DNA of 64,000 bases from positions 1 through 64,000 of the forward strand of contig NZ_NFLI01000011.1 in NCBI RefSeq assembly GCF_002160825.1, given 5' to 3'. The DNA comes from Lachnoclostridium sp. An131 (lineage in GTDB: Bacteria; Bacillota; Clostridia; Lachnospirales; Lachnospiraceae). This document shows, piece after piece, positions 26,254 to 34,074 of the stretch (positions within the stretch are counted from its first letter, which is position 1; each line of letters opens with the position of its first letter). Position numbers and translations under genes: made by a program. Below the pieces are notes generated by a model, which was not told the DNA's origin, made no database searches, and saw nothing but the letters and a program-made list of their open reading frames with translations.

Positions 26254-28389
26254 TCATTTATTCGTCTGGCTCGGAGTGCAGATATAAGTCCATTCTCCTC
26301 GCTTTGCCCTTATATTGACGCCGGAACTGATTTCATATTTTTTAACGTCCTTTTTAATCGTTTCCCCATCAAAGGTAATATAGTCCTTTTCTGCAAAGGC
26401 TTTGATATTTGTTACCAGCATGCGTCTTCTTCTGACAGCCCGGACGGCCAGCGCCGGACAGCCGGTTACGCCTTTTGGGACATACATAATCCGACCTTTC
26501 TGAGAAACATAAGGCACGATTGTAGACAGCAGATTTTTTTCCACTGTTCCGTTTCTGTCCTTTCTCTTTTCTCCCAACATGCTCGGAATACACTTAATGT
26601 AAGGCCTTTTTTTCAGTGTCTTAGGCAGATAATTTTTTATGAAGGGAAGATAGCCTGCCAGTATCAGCAGAACCACAAGCCAGGCTGCCAGCTTAACTAC
26701 CAGATCCCAGTTACGCTCCCACCAGGAACGGGTATCCTCCAGCTGGAGCGTTCCTTCCATGCTTCCCTGCCAGTGCTCGCTTCCAAATTGCTGATCATAG
26801 ACAACCTGATATCCGCAGTTTTTATAGGTTCCTGTAGAAGGTCTGCCTTCCGGTAGACTGATCAGAATCCTGAAAACGCCTGTTTCTTCTGTCTTTTCCA
26901 TCACCGGTGCTTCCAGCTTAAAATCCCGCTCTTCATCTGCCAGCCGAACCTCCGGAGCTTCCATAGCCTCCCATTGCTCCGCGGTCATTTCCTGTCCGTC
27001 GATCAGTGCCGTTACCTCAATATTTCCATTGCCCGTAAGCCCTTCAGAAGTCACGGTATAAACCGGATCATTTTTTAAGCTGAAGGTAATCTCCTTATCC
27101 TGATAGATATCATAGGACAGGCTGGTTGCCACAGTGTTGTATTCCAGATAATTCGCGGTGACATCAATCTGAAGAGGTCCTTCCTCCAAAGTAATAATAT
27201 CTCCATCCGAATACAGGCTGTCATGCGTAACTCCATTGTTTGTCACAGCCGCCTCATAAGACACGTCTCCCAAAAGACTGGACTGCGCCACCTTTTCGGA
27301 AGTTCCCGCCTTTACAAATCCGAAGGAAATCGTGTAATCTCCTGCAGGCAGATTCGAGAGATTCTCCACAGTATTCCCGGCGCTGTCTGTAAGATAAGCC
27401 GCCACCTCGATATTGGGCTTATAATAAATCTCTATCGTCTCCGCGCCTGACACATCTATCGTATAGCTGCCAGCCGGAAAATCATCCTTGAAGATTGCAA
27501 TTTTTCCAAGCAGATTTGTCACGGGCTCATTATCATAATTTTCTGCGTCGCATTCACTGTATTTTACTTCTACCGGAGTTCTGGAGCTCGGGATTATAGT
27601 TCCATCCTTCTCAATTCCGTTAATGGACACATTGGCTCCCTGAGCAAATACAGTCAGTTCACCCATCGGAATGTCAAAAGAAAACGACTTCTGGCTTACA
27701 TCGACCTCCAGCTTGTTTGAATTAAAAATGCGGGTGCAGATTTCCGTAATTTTATTCAGTATGTCGCTGCTGGTAGCCGCCTCAACATAATAAATGCTCT
27801 CCTCCTGTTTTTCGGTAATACCGTCCGCATTCTCGCCCATTCCGAGAAACATCACATTGATATCCGCATCCTTTTGAGACAGAAAAGCGTCAATCCCCTC
27901 CGTTCCTTCCACACCCTGAAATTCTCCGTCTGTAAGGATCACAAGCCACTTTTCATCTGCTGATGCATCTTGAAGATCTGCATACGCTTTTCTTACCGAA
28001 TCAAAAGGAGTATTGCCGGCCACCGTCCTTTGATTATGTATCTTTGCCACATTCGTCTCCGCTCCGCTTTGCCCGTCAAGCTGTATTCTGGGATCTGAAG
28101 CAGTTCCGTTCTCATAATCGCTCATATAGTAGACATTCATTTTGTCAGCCTCGCCAAGCATAGCGGCAAAAACTTCCATAGAATATTTAGCCTGGCACCA
28201 TGTGTCTACTGCAATATTGTCTATGTTAAACATACTTCCCGAATCATCATAGACTACGTGGATAACTCTCGAATGAACATCAGACGCTCTGGCATTCTCC
28301 GCCGGAAGAAACAGGCATAACAGCATCACACCTGCCATAACAAGAAACAGAGCCTTGTTGAATTTCCATATATTGTATTTCATTTCCAT
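26254..28389 (-). CDS. Surface vWA-domain protein, single-pass membrane anchor
   Basis: 711 residues. A signal peptide (LFLVMAGVMLLCLFLPAENARA) is followed by a von Willebrand A domain whose MIDAS begins VVYDDSGSM at residue 48, with a Thr in AGNTPF and LTDGEF later. About 300 residues of beta-rich, Ig-like sequence follow. One membrane helix (near 563-585) and a basic cytosolic tail of ~125 residues close the chain. The MIDAS looks complete, so metal-dependent ligand binding outside the cell is likely. GGAGGGG lies 6 nt before the ATG. First gene of the 27-kb cluster, downstream of the divergent promoter region. It may be the contact or recognition element of the system; that is inference. 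Confidence 0.78.
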   Translation of the reverse strand: MEMKYNIWKFNKALFLVMAGVMLLCLFLPAENARASDVHSRVIHVVYDDSGSMFNIDNIAVDTWCQAKYSMEVFAAMLGEADKMNVYYMSDYENGTASDPRIQLDGQSGAETNVAKIHNQRTVAGNTPFDSVRKAYADLQDASADEKWLVILTDGEFQGVEGTEGIDAFLSQKDADINVMFLGMGENADGITEKQEESIYYVEAATSSDILNKITEICTRIFNSNKLEVDVSQKSFSFDIPMGELTVFAQGANVSINGIEKDGTIIPSSRTPVEVKYSECDAENYDNEPVTNLLGKIAIFKDDFPAGSYTIDVSGAETIEIYYKPNIEVAAYLTDSAGNTVENLSNLPAGDYTISFGFVKAGTSEKVAQSSLLGDVSYEAAVTNNGVTHDSLYSDGDIITLEEGPLQIDVTANYLEYNTVATSLSYDIYQDKEITFSLKNDPVYTVTSEGLTGNGNIEVTALIDGQEMTAEQWEAMEAPEVRLADEERDFKLEAPVMEKTEETGVFRILISLPEGRPSTGTYKNCGYQVVYDQQFGSEHWQGSMEGTLQLEDTRSWWERNWDLVVKLAAWLVVLLILAGYLPFIKNYLPKTLKKRPYIKCIPSMLGEKRKDRNGTVEKNLLSTIVPYVSQKGRIMYVPKGVTGCPALAVRAVRRRRMLVTNIKAFAEKDYITFDGETIKKDVKKYEISSGVNIRAKRGEWTYICTPSQTNK

Positions 28390-28535
28390 CCCCTCCGTAA
28401 TACCGATTCCCGGTTTACTGATTTTACTGATTTATATTGTCCTGTCCTTATTTATCTTTATTTATTACTTTACTAAATTTGTATGATATTTTCCTATTTT
28501 TTTCATAATTGGATAGTTTTTATACAAAATTAGAC

Positions 28536-28564
28536 ATTATACTATATCTTCAAAGAATTGACCA
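28536..28564 (-). promoter_or_regulatory. Possible promoter of the 27-kb operon
   Basis: Minus strand: a perfect TATAAT at 28541-28536 and a 4/6 match TGGTCA at 28564-28559, spacer 17 bp, about 147 bp ahead of the vWA start codon. Its -35 box overlaps the -35 box of the plus-strand promoter, so one regulator or polymerase could set the balance of both operons. The long leader leaves room for other start points. Confidence 0.4.
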
Positions 28565-28586
28565 GCTCCAAAACTTTGTGTATGAT
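28558..28586 (+). promoter_or_regulatory. Sigma-A-type promoter of the methyltransferase-TIR operon
   Basis: TTGACC (28558-28563), 17-bp spacer, TATGAT (28581-28586), with transcription expected to start near 28593 and about 59 nt of leader. This is the best-matched promoter in the accessory region. Confidence 0.65.
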
Positions 28587-28651
28587 TTTTATATATTTAC
28601 GACTAGTCTGTTTAGAAAAATATTGATTCATGAAAAGGAGAATGAATAAAT

Positions 28652-29404
28652 ATGAGTTCAGAGAAATCAGCCATTTATGATGACGATGCCTTTTTTAATA
28701 ATTATATAAATCTCAGAAATGCCGAAAGCAATTATAATGATTTGATTGAACAGCCTATTGTATTCGAATTAATCGGCAATGTCAAAGATAAAGCTGTTAT
28801 GGATATCGGCTGTGGATATGGGGCTATGACAATCAAAATCGCCAACAGCGGGGCAAAATATGTTCTTGGAATCGATTCATCGAAAAAAATGATTCAAAAG
28901 GGAATGCTTGAAAATTCCCACGAAAATATTACCTATAAAGTTCTTCCTGCAGAGCAAATAGCTTCCTCAATTCACGAAAAATTTGATCTTATAGTTAGTT
29001 GTCTTGCCATTCACTATGTTGAAGATTTTCAAAAGCTTTTTTCAGATATTTACAATTTATTGGAACAGAATGGAAACTTTATCTTTTCGATGGAACATCC
29101 TATGTATACAGCAAGTAAATTTCCCCAGCAGTGGGTTACTGAGCCCAGTGATAATACTGTCACTGGCTTTGTCACCGATCACTATGGAGATGAAGGTCTC
29201 CGCAATATTTCTTGGCTGGGAAAACAAGTGAAAAAATATCACCACAAGATAGACACTATATTCAATGCGCTGATTGAAGCAGGTTTTATTCTTGAAAAAG
29301 TGATTGAGCCATCTCCCAGTGCGGATTTAATGAAGAAAGTTCCCAAAACAATTCATGAATTACACCGACCCGCCTATTTAATAGTAAAATCCAGGAAAGG
29401 CTGA
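28652..29404 (+). CDS. Class I SAM-dependent methyltransferase
   Basis: 250 residues. Motif I VMDIGCGYGAMTIKIA near residue 50, the acidic end of strand 2 in VLGIDSSKKMI, and motif IV FDLIVSCLAIHYVED near 113-127 define a Rossmann-fold methyltransferase of the UbiE/small-molecule type. The substrate is not visible. AAGGAG lies about 11 nt before the ATG. It opens a three-gene plus-strand operon with a TIR protein and a toroid protein. It is AT-rich compared with the downstream chromosome, in line with acquired DNA. Confidence 0.85.
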   Translation: MSSEKSAIYDDDAFFNNYINLRNAESNYNDLIEQPIVFELIGNVKDKAVMDIGCGYGAMTIKIANSGAKYVLGIDSSKKMIQKGMLENSHENITYKVLPAEQIASSIHEKFDLIVSCLAIHYVEDFQKLFSDIYNLLEQNGNFIFSMEHPMYTASKFPQQWVTEPSDNTVTGFVTDHYGDEGLRNISWLGKQVKKYHHKIDTIFNALIEAGFILEKVIEPSPSADLMKKVPKTIHELHRPAYLIVKSRKG

Positions 29405-29409
29405 TTTGT

Positions 29410-30543
29410 ATGAATTATCAGTATGATTTGTTTATTTCATTTAAAAATTCTACTGAAGCAGGGCTGACTGAGGATCGAGAAGCTGCCAGAAGGATCTTCA
29501 ATACTCTGACACGAAATAATTTCAAGGTTTTTTTCTCCAACACTGTTTTGGCTGACAAAGGAATAGCAAATTATATGCTGGAAATTCAGAGTGCTCTTGA
29601 GATGTCAAAAGCGCTTCTCGTCATTTATTCACATATTGACTATATCTCAAAAGGCTGGGTTGCGCAGGAATGGATGACGTTTCTCAATCTTTTAATGAAA
29701 GATCCAAACAGAAGCATTTATATATTCTCATTAAACAAAGACACTGCCAACCTGCCTCCCTTTTTGCGTCCCTATGAATGTTTTGAAGATTATCATTCTG
29801 CAATCACACACTTAACTAACGGCATGCGTAATCAGACTGCAGCCGCGGAACCTGGTATCGCCAAACGGGAGTTTCTTAATGCCTATTGGGGGCTTTTTGA
29901 AAATACAGACATTTATGATTATATCAACAGGCCTATGAGTGAAAATTTTTATAATTATCCGGTATACTGTTTAAAAAGCGCTTACATCAACGGAGGAAAC
30001 ACTCAGGCTTACATAAATGGTCTAAAACAGATTATTGAAAATGAAAAGAACCCGCTTGCCTCCTATCTTCTCAGCAGACACTACCGAAACGTTAATTATC
30101 TGGATCTCGCATATTCCAGAAAGCTTTCAAAAGCAGCTTTTGAAAGCTTCAAATTCAAAATACGGAATTCTTCTCCTGACAGTGAAGTCGGACTGTGGAT
30201 TCTAACAGATACTCCGGAATATGACGGCGCATTTTATATGTGTGACGTCATTCATGATGTACTGGATGCTTATGATGTAAAAACCGATATAAAAGTTTTG
30301 TCCCCTGGTATGCTGGAAGCTGTTAACCTGCAGTTAAGGCGCAAAATAGTTCTCTTCTGGTCTGATGTTTGCCTGGATATACCAGAATCTTTTGTCGAAA
30401 AGCTGCAGCAATACAAAGATAACATATTGATCGGTTTAAATTCTTTTGGAGAAGGCGCTTTAACCTATGACATCAAAAACTGCAGCATATTTGAAAATCA
30501 TAATATGGATATTACCAGAGTATGCAGAATTCTTTTAAGTTAA
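29410..30543 (+). CDS. TIR-domain protein with Sel1/TPR-like middle
   Basis: 377 residues. An N-terminal TIR domain (YDLFISFKNSTEAG, VFFSNTVLADKGIANYML) spans about 1-130, with Glu of VAQEWMTFL at residue 87 in the catalytic position. A helical stretch near 165-250 looks like short repeats. The last ~120 residues form a probable alpha/beta domain beginning VGLWILTDTPEY, perhaps a receiver for a ligand; a ThuA-like fold as in the protein at 9319-10410 is possible but weak. It begins 5 bp after the methyltransferase stop. NADase function is inferred. Confidence 0.72.
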   Translation: MNYQYDLFISFKNSTEAGLTEDREAARRIFNTLTRNNFKVFFSNTVLADKGIANYMLEIQSALEMSKALLVIYSHIDYISKGWVAQEWMTFLNLLMKDPNRSIYIFSLNKDTANLPPFLRPYECFEDYHSAITHLTNGMRNQTAAAEPGIAKREFLNAYWGLFENTDIYDYINRPMSENFYNYPVYCLKSAYINGGNTQAYINGLKQIIENEKNPLASYLLSRHYRNVNYLDLAYSRKLSKAAFESFKFKIRNSSPDSEVGLWILTDTPEYDGAFYMCDVIHDVLDAYDVKTDIKVLSPGMLEAVNLQLRRKIVLFWSDVCLDIPESFVEKLQQYKDNILIGLNSFGEGALTYDIKNCSIFENHNMDITRVCRILLS

Positions 30544-30556
30544 CCGGAGGCCGTAT

Positions 30557-31660
30557 ATGATATATAAAAAAGAAATAGACAAAGCCATTTCGTGGCTGTT
30601 TAAAACACAGAACAAGGAAAACTTCGGCTGGAGCTGGGTCCAAAATATTTCACCTAATGAGCAAAATACTGCTGAGGTTGTATATGCAGTTTCTTTGTTC
30701 TGCGATATTTTAAATGACAATCAGAAGCTGCTCATAAATGAAGCCGTCCGTAAATGGCTGTTGATTCCCTCTAAGCATGCGGTTCTTACAATTGACTGGG
30801 CCTGGGTCGGTTTAGCCTTATCCGAATATGCAGAACATTATGAACAGTATTCTCCCGATTTTAGTAAAGAATTTGTCTGTAAAGATATCGAGACCTGCAT
30901 AAATTCCATGCTGTCTCTTCAAAACGCGGATGGAGGGTGGGGAGATTACAAGCATGATATGTCAACAACCTTCCGAACGGCAATTTCCATTATTTTTTTG
31001 GAAAATCAGAACCAGCTCAGGAACGACGCAATTGAAAAAGCGCTTGACCATGCTGTGAAATGGTTATTACAGCTGCAAAATGAAGATGGCGGCTTCGGAA
31101 ATGTCCTGCGCTCAAACCTGACGCAAAATATACTTGCTTACTATGCAGGCGTTGAACAGGAAATCGTCGAGGGACAATATTTATCATCACTCTCAGCGAC
31201 GGGTTACGCGCTTTGGGCATTATCCTGTCGGAACAAATATATGTACGGCAGAGAAATAGATCAGGCAGCTGAGTATTTAAAAAATCTGAATCTATCTTCC
31301 GGATATGAAATATTTTTTGAAGTCGGAATACGAAGAGGAGCTCTCTTTACTTTCAGACATTTCGGCGCCGCATGGATGGGAATCGGTCTGTTAAATTCTG
31401 GAAAGTCAAAATTTTACTCAGATGAAATTATACGTTTAATTAAGCATTTCCTCTCTCTTCAGGATCGAACTAACGGAGGATTTAAATGCAATGACTCATC
31501 AGAAGTATATACTTGGTCCAACTGCAATGCCTTGATGTTCTTGAGACTGGCTATCAATGCTATAAATGATATGAATGGTCTTGACTATACCGATATTATT
31601 GCTCAATATTTTTTAAGCCGTTCCCAAAAAGAGAATTTTAACAGCACTCCTTCCTCATGA
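30557..31660 (+). CDS. Terpenoid-cyclase/prenyltransferase-like alpha/alpha-toroid protein
   Basis: 367 residues with repeated QW-like motifs: LQNADGGWGDYKHD, LQLQNEDGGFGNV and LSLQDRTNGGFKCND, as in squalene-hopene cyclases and prenyltransferase beta subunits. No DXDD cyclase motif and no membrane segment are seen, so it is more likely a toroid binding or scaffold protein than a true cyclase. ATG follows GGAGG by 6 nt. Its 3' end overlaps that of the convergent sensor gene by 23 bp. Function in the TIR operon is unknown. Confidence 0.7.
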   Translation: MIYKKEIDKAISWLFKTQNKENFGWSWVQNISPNEQNTAEVVYAVSLFCDILNDNQKLLINEAVRKWLLIPSKHAVLTIDWAWVGLALSEYAEHYEQYSPDFSKEFVCKDIETCINSMLSLQNADGGWGDYKHDMSTTFRTAISIIFLENQNQLRNDAIEKALDHAVKWLLQLQNEDGGFGNVLRSNLTQNILAYYAGVEQEIVEGQYLSSLSATGYALWALSCRNKYMYGREIDQAAEYLKNLNLSSGYEIFFEVGIRRGALFTFRHFGAAWMGIGLLNSGKSKFYSDEIIRLIKHFLSLQDRTNGGFKCNDSSEVYTWSNCNALMFLRLAINAINDMNGLDYTDIIAQYFLSRSQKENFNSTPSS

Positions 31661-32456
31661 TATTCAGTATCACCAATACTGTATACCAGCCCTTCTCGTA
31701 TTCAGCCTGATACTTTCCCTCATATCTTTTTGCCAGGCTCTGAAGAATCTGCGTACCGTAGCCTCTGCCTTTCCTGCTACCTCTTGCCACATGCTCCTTC
31801 GACGCCGGATTCTGCGCTTTTACAAACAGATATCCTCCTCTGATTTCCGCGTTCAGCTCAAATTTCCTGTCTTTCTGCGGCAGTTCGCTCAGAGCCTCCA
31901 GCGCATTGTCGAGCAGGTTGGAAAAGAGGCTGCACAGAGAAATGGCTTCTATCTGCAAGCCCTTTGGAAGAACAAGACTGATATTTGTTTTCACTCCAAG
32001 ACTCTGAAACTCCTTCATTTTTTCGCTTATAACCGCATTTACCACCGGATTCTGGCAATAATCAAGCGGCTGGAGATCGTCGAGCCGCTCCTGCAGCATT
32101 CCCATCTGTTGCCGGGCCTCTGTCTTCTCTCCCTTTTCCAGCCTTTGCTGTATCTGCTCCAGCTGTTTTTCAAAGCCGGCGCGCATCATCAGAATCTCCT
32201 TCTGTTCTGCGTCCAGCCTCTCGTTCTGTATATGCCAGGCTTTCCCGATCTCATCGCTCTCCTGAAGCTCCCGCTGCAGCCTGTCTTTACCTGAGCCCCA
32301 TGCCAGCACATAAAAAAGCAGAATATCTGCGGCAGCGCTCAAAGCAATTCCTCCGTACCCCCAAAGGTCCAGAGAACGCTCGCCGCTCAGAACGCCCAAA
32401 AGCATCAGAAGTTGACTGAGCGGAACAATAAGAAACAGCAGTCTTTCCTTCTTCAT
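31638..32456 (-). CDS. GHKL-type ATPase half of a split sensor kinase
   Basis: 272 residues: two membrane helices in the first ~55, a coiled coil to ~140, and a GHKL ATPase domain with N-box SLFSNLLDNALEAL and G-box GRGYGTQIL. At the place where AgrC/CitA-like kinases have the phospho-acceptor RHDF-NHL motif it reads MMRAGFEKQLEQI, so the histidine is missing. The gene overlaps the preceding sensor gene by 4 bp (ATGA). That neighbour has the histidine but no ATPase domain; together they could make one working kinase. Convergent with the toroid gene. Confidence 0.75.
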   Translation of the reverse strand: MKKERLLFLIVPLSQLLMLLGVLSGERSLDLWGYGGIALSAAADILLFYVLAWGSGKDRLQRELQESDEIGKAWHIQNERLDAEQKEILMMRAGFEKQLEQIQQRLEKGEKTEARQQMGMLQERLDDLQPLDYCQNPVVNAVISEKMKEFQSLGVKTNISLVLPKGLQIEAISLCSLFSNLLDNALEALSELPQKDRKFELNAEIRGGYLFVKAQNPASKEHVARGSRKGRGYGTQILQSLAKRYEGKYQAEYEKGWYTVLVILNIMRKECC

Positions 32457-33295
32457 CCACTTTCTTCCCCGCTCTTTATTTCTTTTTCCGACATAGCCCG
32501 CAGCGTCAGCAGATAATTTTGAAAATCATGCCGGAGCCGGGCTGTCTCTTCCTGAACGCTCCGCAATCTGTCATACCGAAACTGTTCCAGCTCCTGCAAA
32601 TGCCTTTTCAAGCGTAGCTCCTTTTCGATCTGCTCCCTTTTCTGCGCCTGGTCAAACACAATAAGCATATATACGTCTGCAGCCACTGCCAGAAAAACTC
32701 CGAGCAGAACCGGAACCGGCAGTCCTTCCGCTGCATCTGTATAGACTTCCGTGAGATACCACAGAAGAAACAGTTGGCTGAAAGGTAGGAGTACGCACAG
32801 CCATTGCCGTCCGCCCCTCAGCCAGCTGGAGCGCTGCAAAGCATTCCAGATCTGTAAGGCGAAAAAATATGCCAGTGTTGCCAGCGGACGCATGATCAAC
32901 AGACACATAACAGTAAATTCCGAATCCAGTTGAAGAGGCTTTGCCCCAAAGTCAGTAAAAACTGCGGCAATCAGTATAGAGGTAAATTCTGCCGCTCCAA
33001 GAGTTACCGTCACCAGCACAAAGGCCAGGAGCTTTTTAGCCAGAGAGGACTGATAAAAAATCTGAAGATAAAGTATCATATTCAGGCACTGTCCAATCAT
33101 AATCCAAGTCATACTGTAATCATCCTTAAGATACATAGCCGGCAGCTTGCAGGCACACTGAATCGCCCACCATCCTGCCGTTCCCAGCGCTGCAGCCCCC
33201 AAAGAATACCTTCTTTCCAATGTTCTGGAATAGTAAAGCAGAAGCATCAAAGCGTCATGGCCATAGATTAGAACATTTAAAATCAGTACAAACAT
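32453..33295 (-). CDS. Membrane sensor with histidine box but no ATPase domain
   Basis: 280 residues. About six membrane helices fill the first ~205 residues, then a coiled coil and the H-box TARLRHDFQNYLLTLRAMS, typical of LytTR-linked GHKL kinases, close to the C-terminus. The chain stops ~17 residues later with no N-, G- or F-box. GGAGACATAT precedes the ATG, directly after the LytTR regulator stop. It probably needs the ATPase protein encoded next to it to be phosphorylated. A truncated kinase is the alternative, but both genes have intact starts and membrane parts. Confidence 0.7.
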   Translation of the reverse strand: MFVLILNVLIYGHDALMLLLYYSRTLERRYSLGAAALGTAGWWAIQCACKLPAMYLKDDYSMTWIMIGQCLNMILYLQIFYQSSLAKKLLAFVLVTVTLGAAEFTSILIAAVFTDFGAKPLQLDSEFTVMCLLIMRPLATLAYFFALQIWNALQRSSWLRGGRQWLCVLLPFSQLFLLWYLTEVYTDAAEGLPVPVLLGVFLAVAADVYMLIVFDQAQKREQIEKELRLKRHLQELEQFRYDRLRSVQEETARLRHDFQNYLLTLRAMSEKEIKSGEESG

Positions 33296-33304
33296 ATATG
33301 TCTC

Positions 33305-34015
33305 CTACATCTGTCTGGAAACATGGGCAAAAAAATGTTCCTTTGCCCCTTTTCCCTTCGCCTTGCTTACAGGAATGGCATACCCTCCCTCCAAGACAAT
33401 TTCTCTTCCATGGAACTCCTGTATATAATCCATATTAACTATATAGCTCTTGTGACAATTTAAAAAACGGCTGTCCAGCTTCTCCTTCAGAAGCTCCAGC
33501 TTTTCGCCACAAAGATATTCTCCTTTTTTCAACACAATACAGGTTTTGTGAAGTCTGCTTTCCAGATACAGAATGTCTCTGAATGGAATTGCGATATGGC
33601 TTCCCCGGCAGTAAATCAACAGCTTTCCCTGTGTCAGCTCCTGTTCCTTCTGTATCCTCTTCAGAATACGCAATAACTGGTCTTTTCCAACTGGTTTTTT
33701 CAGAAAACCGCATAAATTTGCCTGTTTCAGGAAAATATCCTCCACATAGTCCAGCGTGTAGGCGGTAATATAAATTATTTTCGTATAAGGAGTAGTCTCA
33801 GACAGCTGCTCTGCAAAGTCTATTCCTGTCTGAGCCGACTGCTTCCAGTCGATATCCATAAAAACTATATCGTAATGCTCCCCTGACTCCTGTGCAGCCC
33901 AGAAAGTGGTCATATCTGAATAGGTATGTACCTTTTTCACGAATGAAATCTGTAATAGCTGCTCTTTCAAATCCTCCAGCGTTTGCGGCTGGTCGTCACA
34001 GACTGCGACTTTCAT
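33305..34015 (-). CDS. LytTR-family response regulator
   Basis: 236 residues. The receiver domain begins MKVAVCDDQPQTLEDL (acidic pocket), has the phospho-acceptor region YDIVFMDIDW near residue 49 and the Lys of LKKPVGKD near 104. The C-terminal ~100 residues are a LytTR DNA-binding domain (DILYLESRLHK, FLNCHKSYIVNMDYI). First gene of the sensor operon, with a promoter just upstream. The expected targets are direct repeats near promoters; none was identified with confidence. No AgrB or AgrD gene is nearby. Confidence 0.9.
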   Translation of the reverse strand: MKVAVCDDQPQTLEDLKEQLLQISFVKKVHTYSDMTTFWAAQESGEHYDIVFMDIDWKQSAQTGIDFAEQLSETTPYTKIIYITAYTLDYVEDIFLKQANLCGFLKKPVGKDQLLRILKRIQKEQELTQGKLLIYCRGSHIAIPFRDILYLESRLHKTCIVLKKGEYLCGEKLELLKEKLDSRFLNCHKSYIVNMDYIQEFHGREIVLEGGYAIPVSKAKGKGAKEHFFAHVSRQM

Positions 34016-34033
34016 AACTGCTTACTCCCTTTT

Positions 34034-34061
34034 ATTATATCCCTGCTTTTACACAAAACAA
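34034..34061 (-). promoter_or_regulatory. Promoter of the LytTR two-component operon
   Basis: Minus strand: TTGTTT (34061-34056), 16-bp spacer, TATAAT (34039-34034), 19 bp ahead of the ATG at 34015. Confidence 0.6.
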
Positions 34062-34074
34062 TTTTTGAACGCAG

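Noticed and set aside
1266-28389. Canonical T7SSb locus
   Set aside because: No product resembling EsaA, EssA, EssB or EsaB could be recognised, and the ATPase lacks FHA and membrane parts.
31638-33295. One sensor kinase gene broken by a frameshift
   Set aside because: Each of the two proteins has its own start, ribosome site and membrane helices, so they are two genes.
31638-34015. An agr-type peptide quorum-sensing locus
   Set aside because: No AgrB-like processing enzyme and no short peptide gene were found; the gaps are too small.
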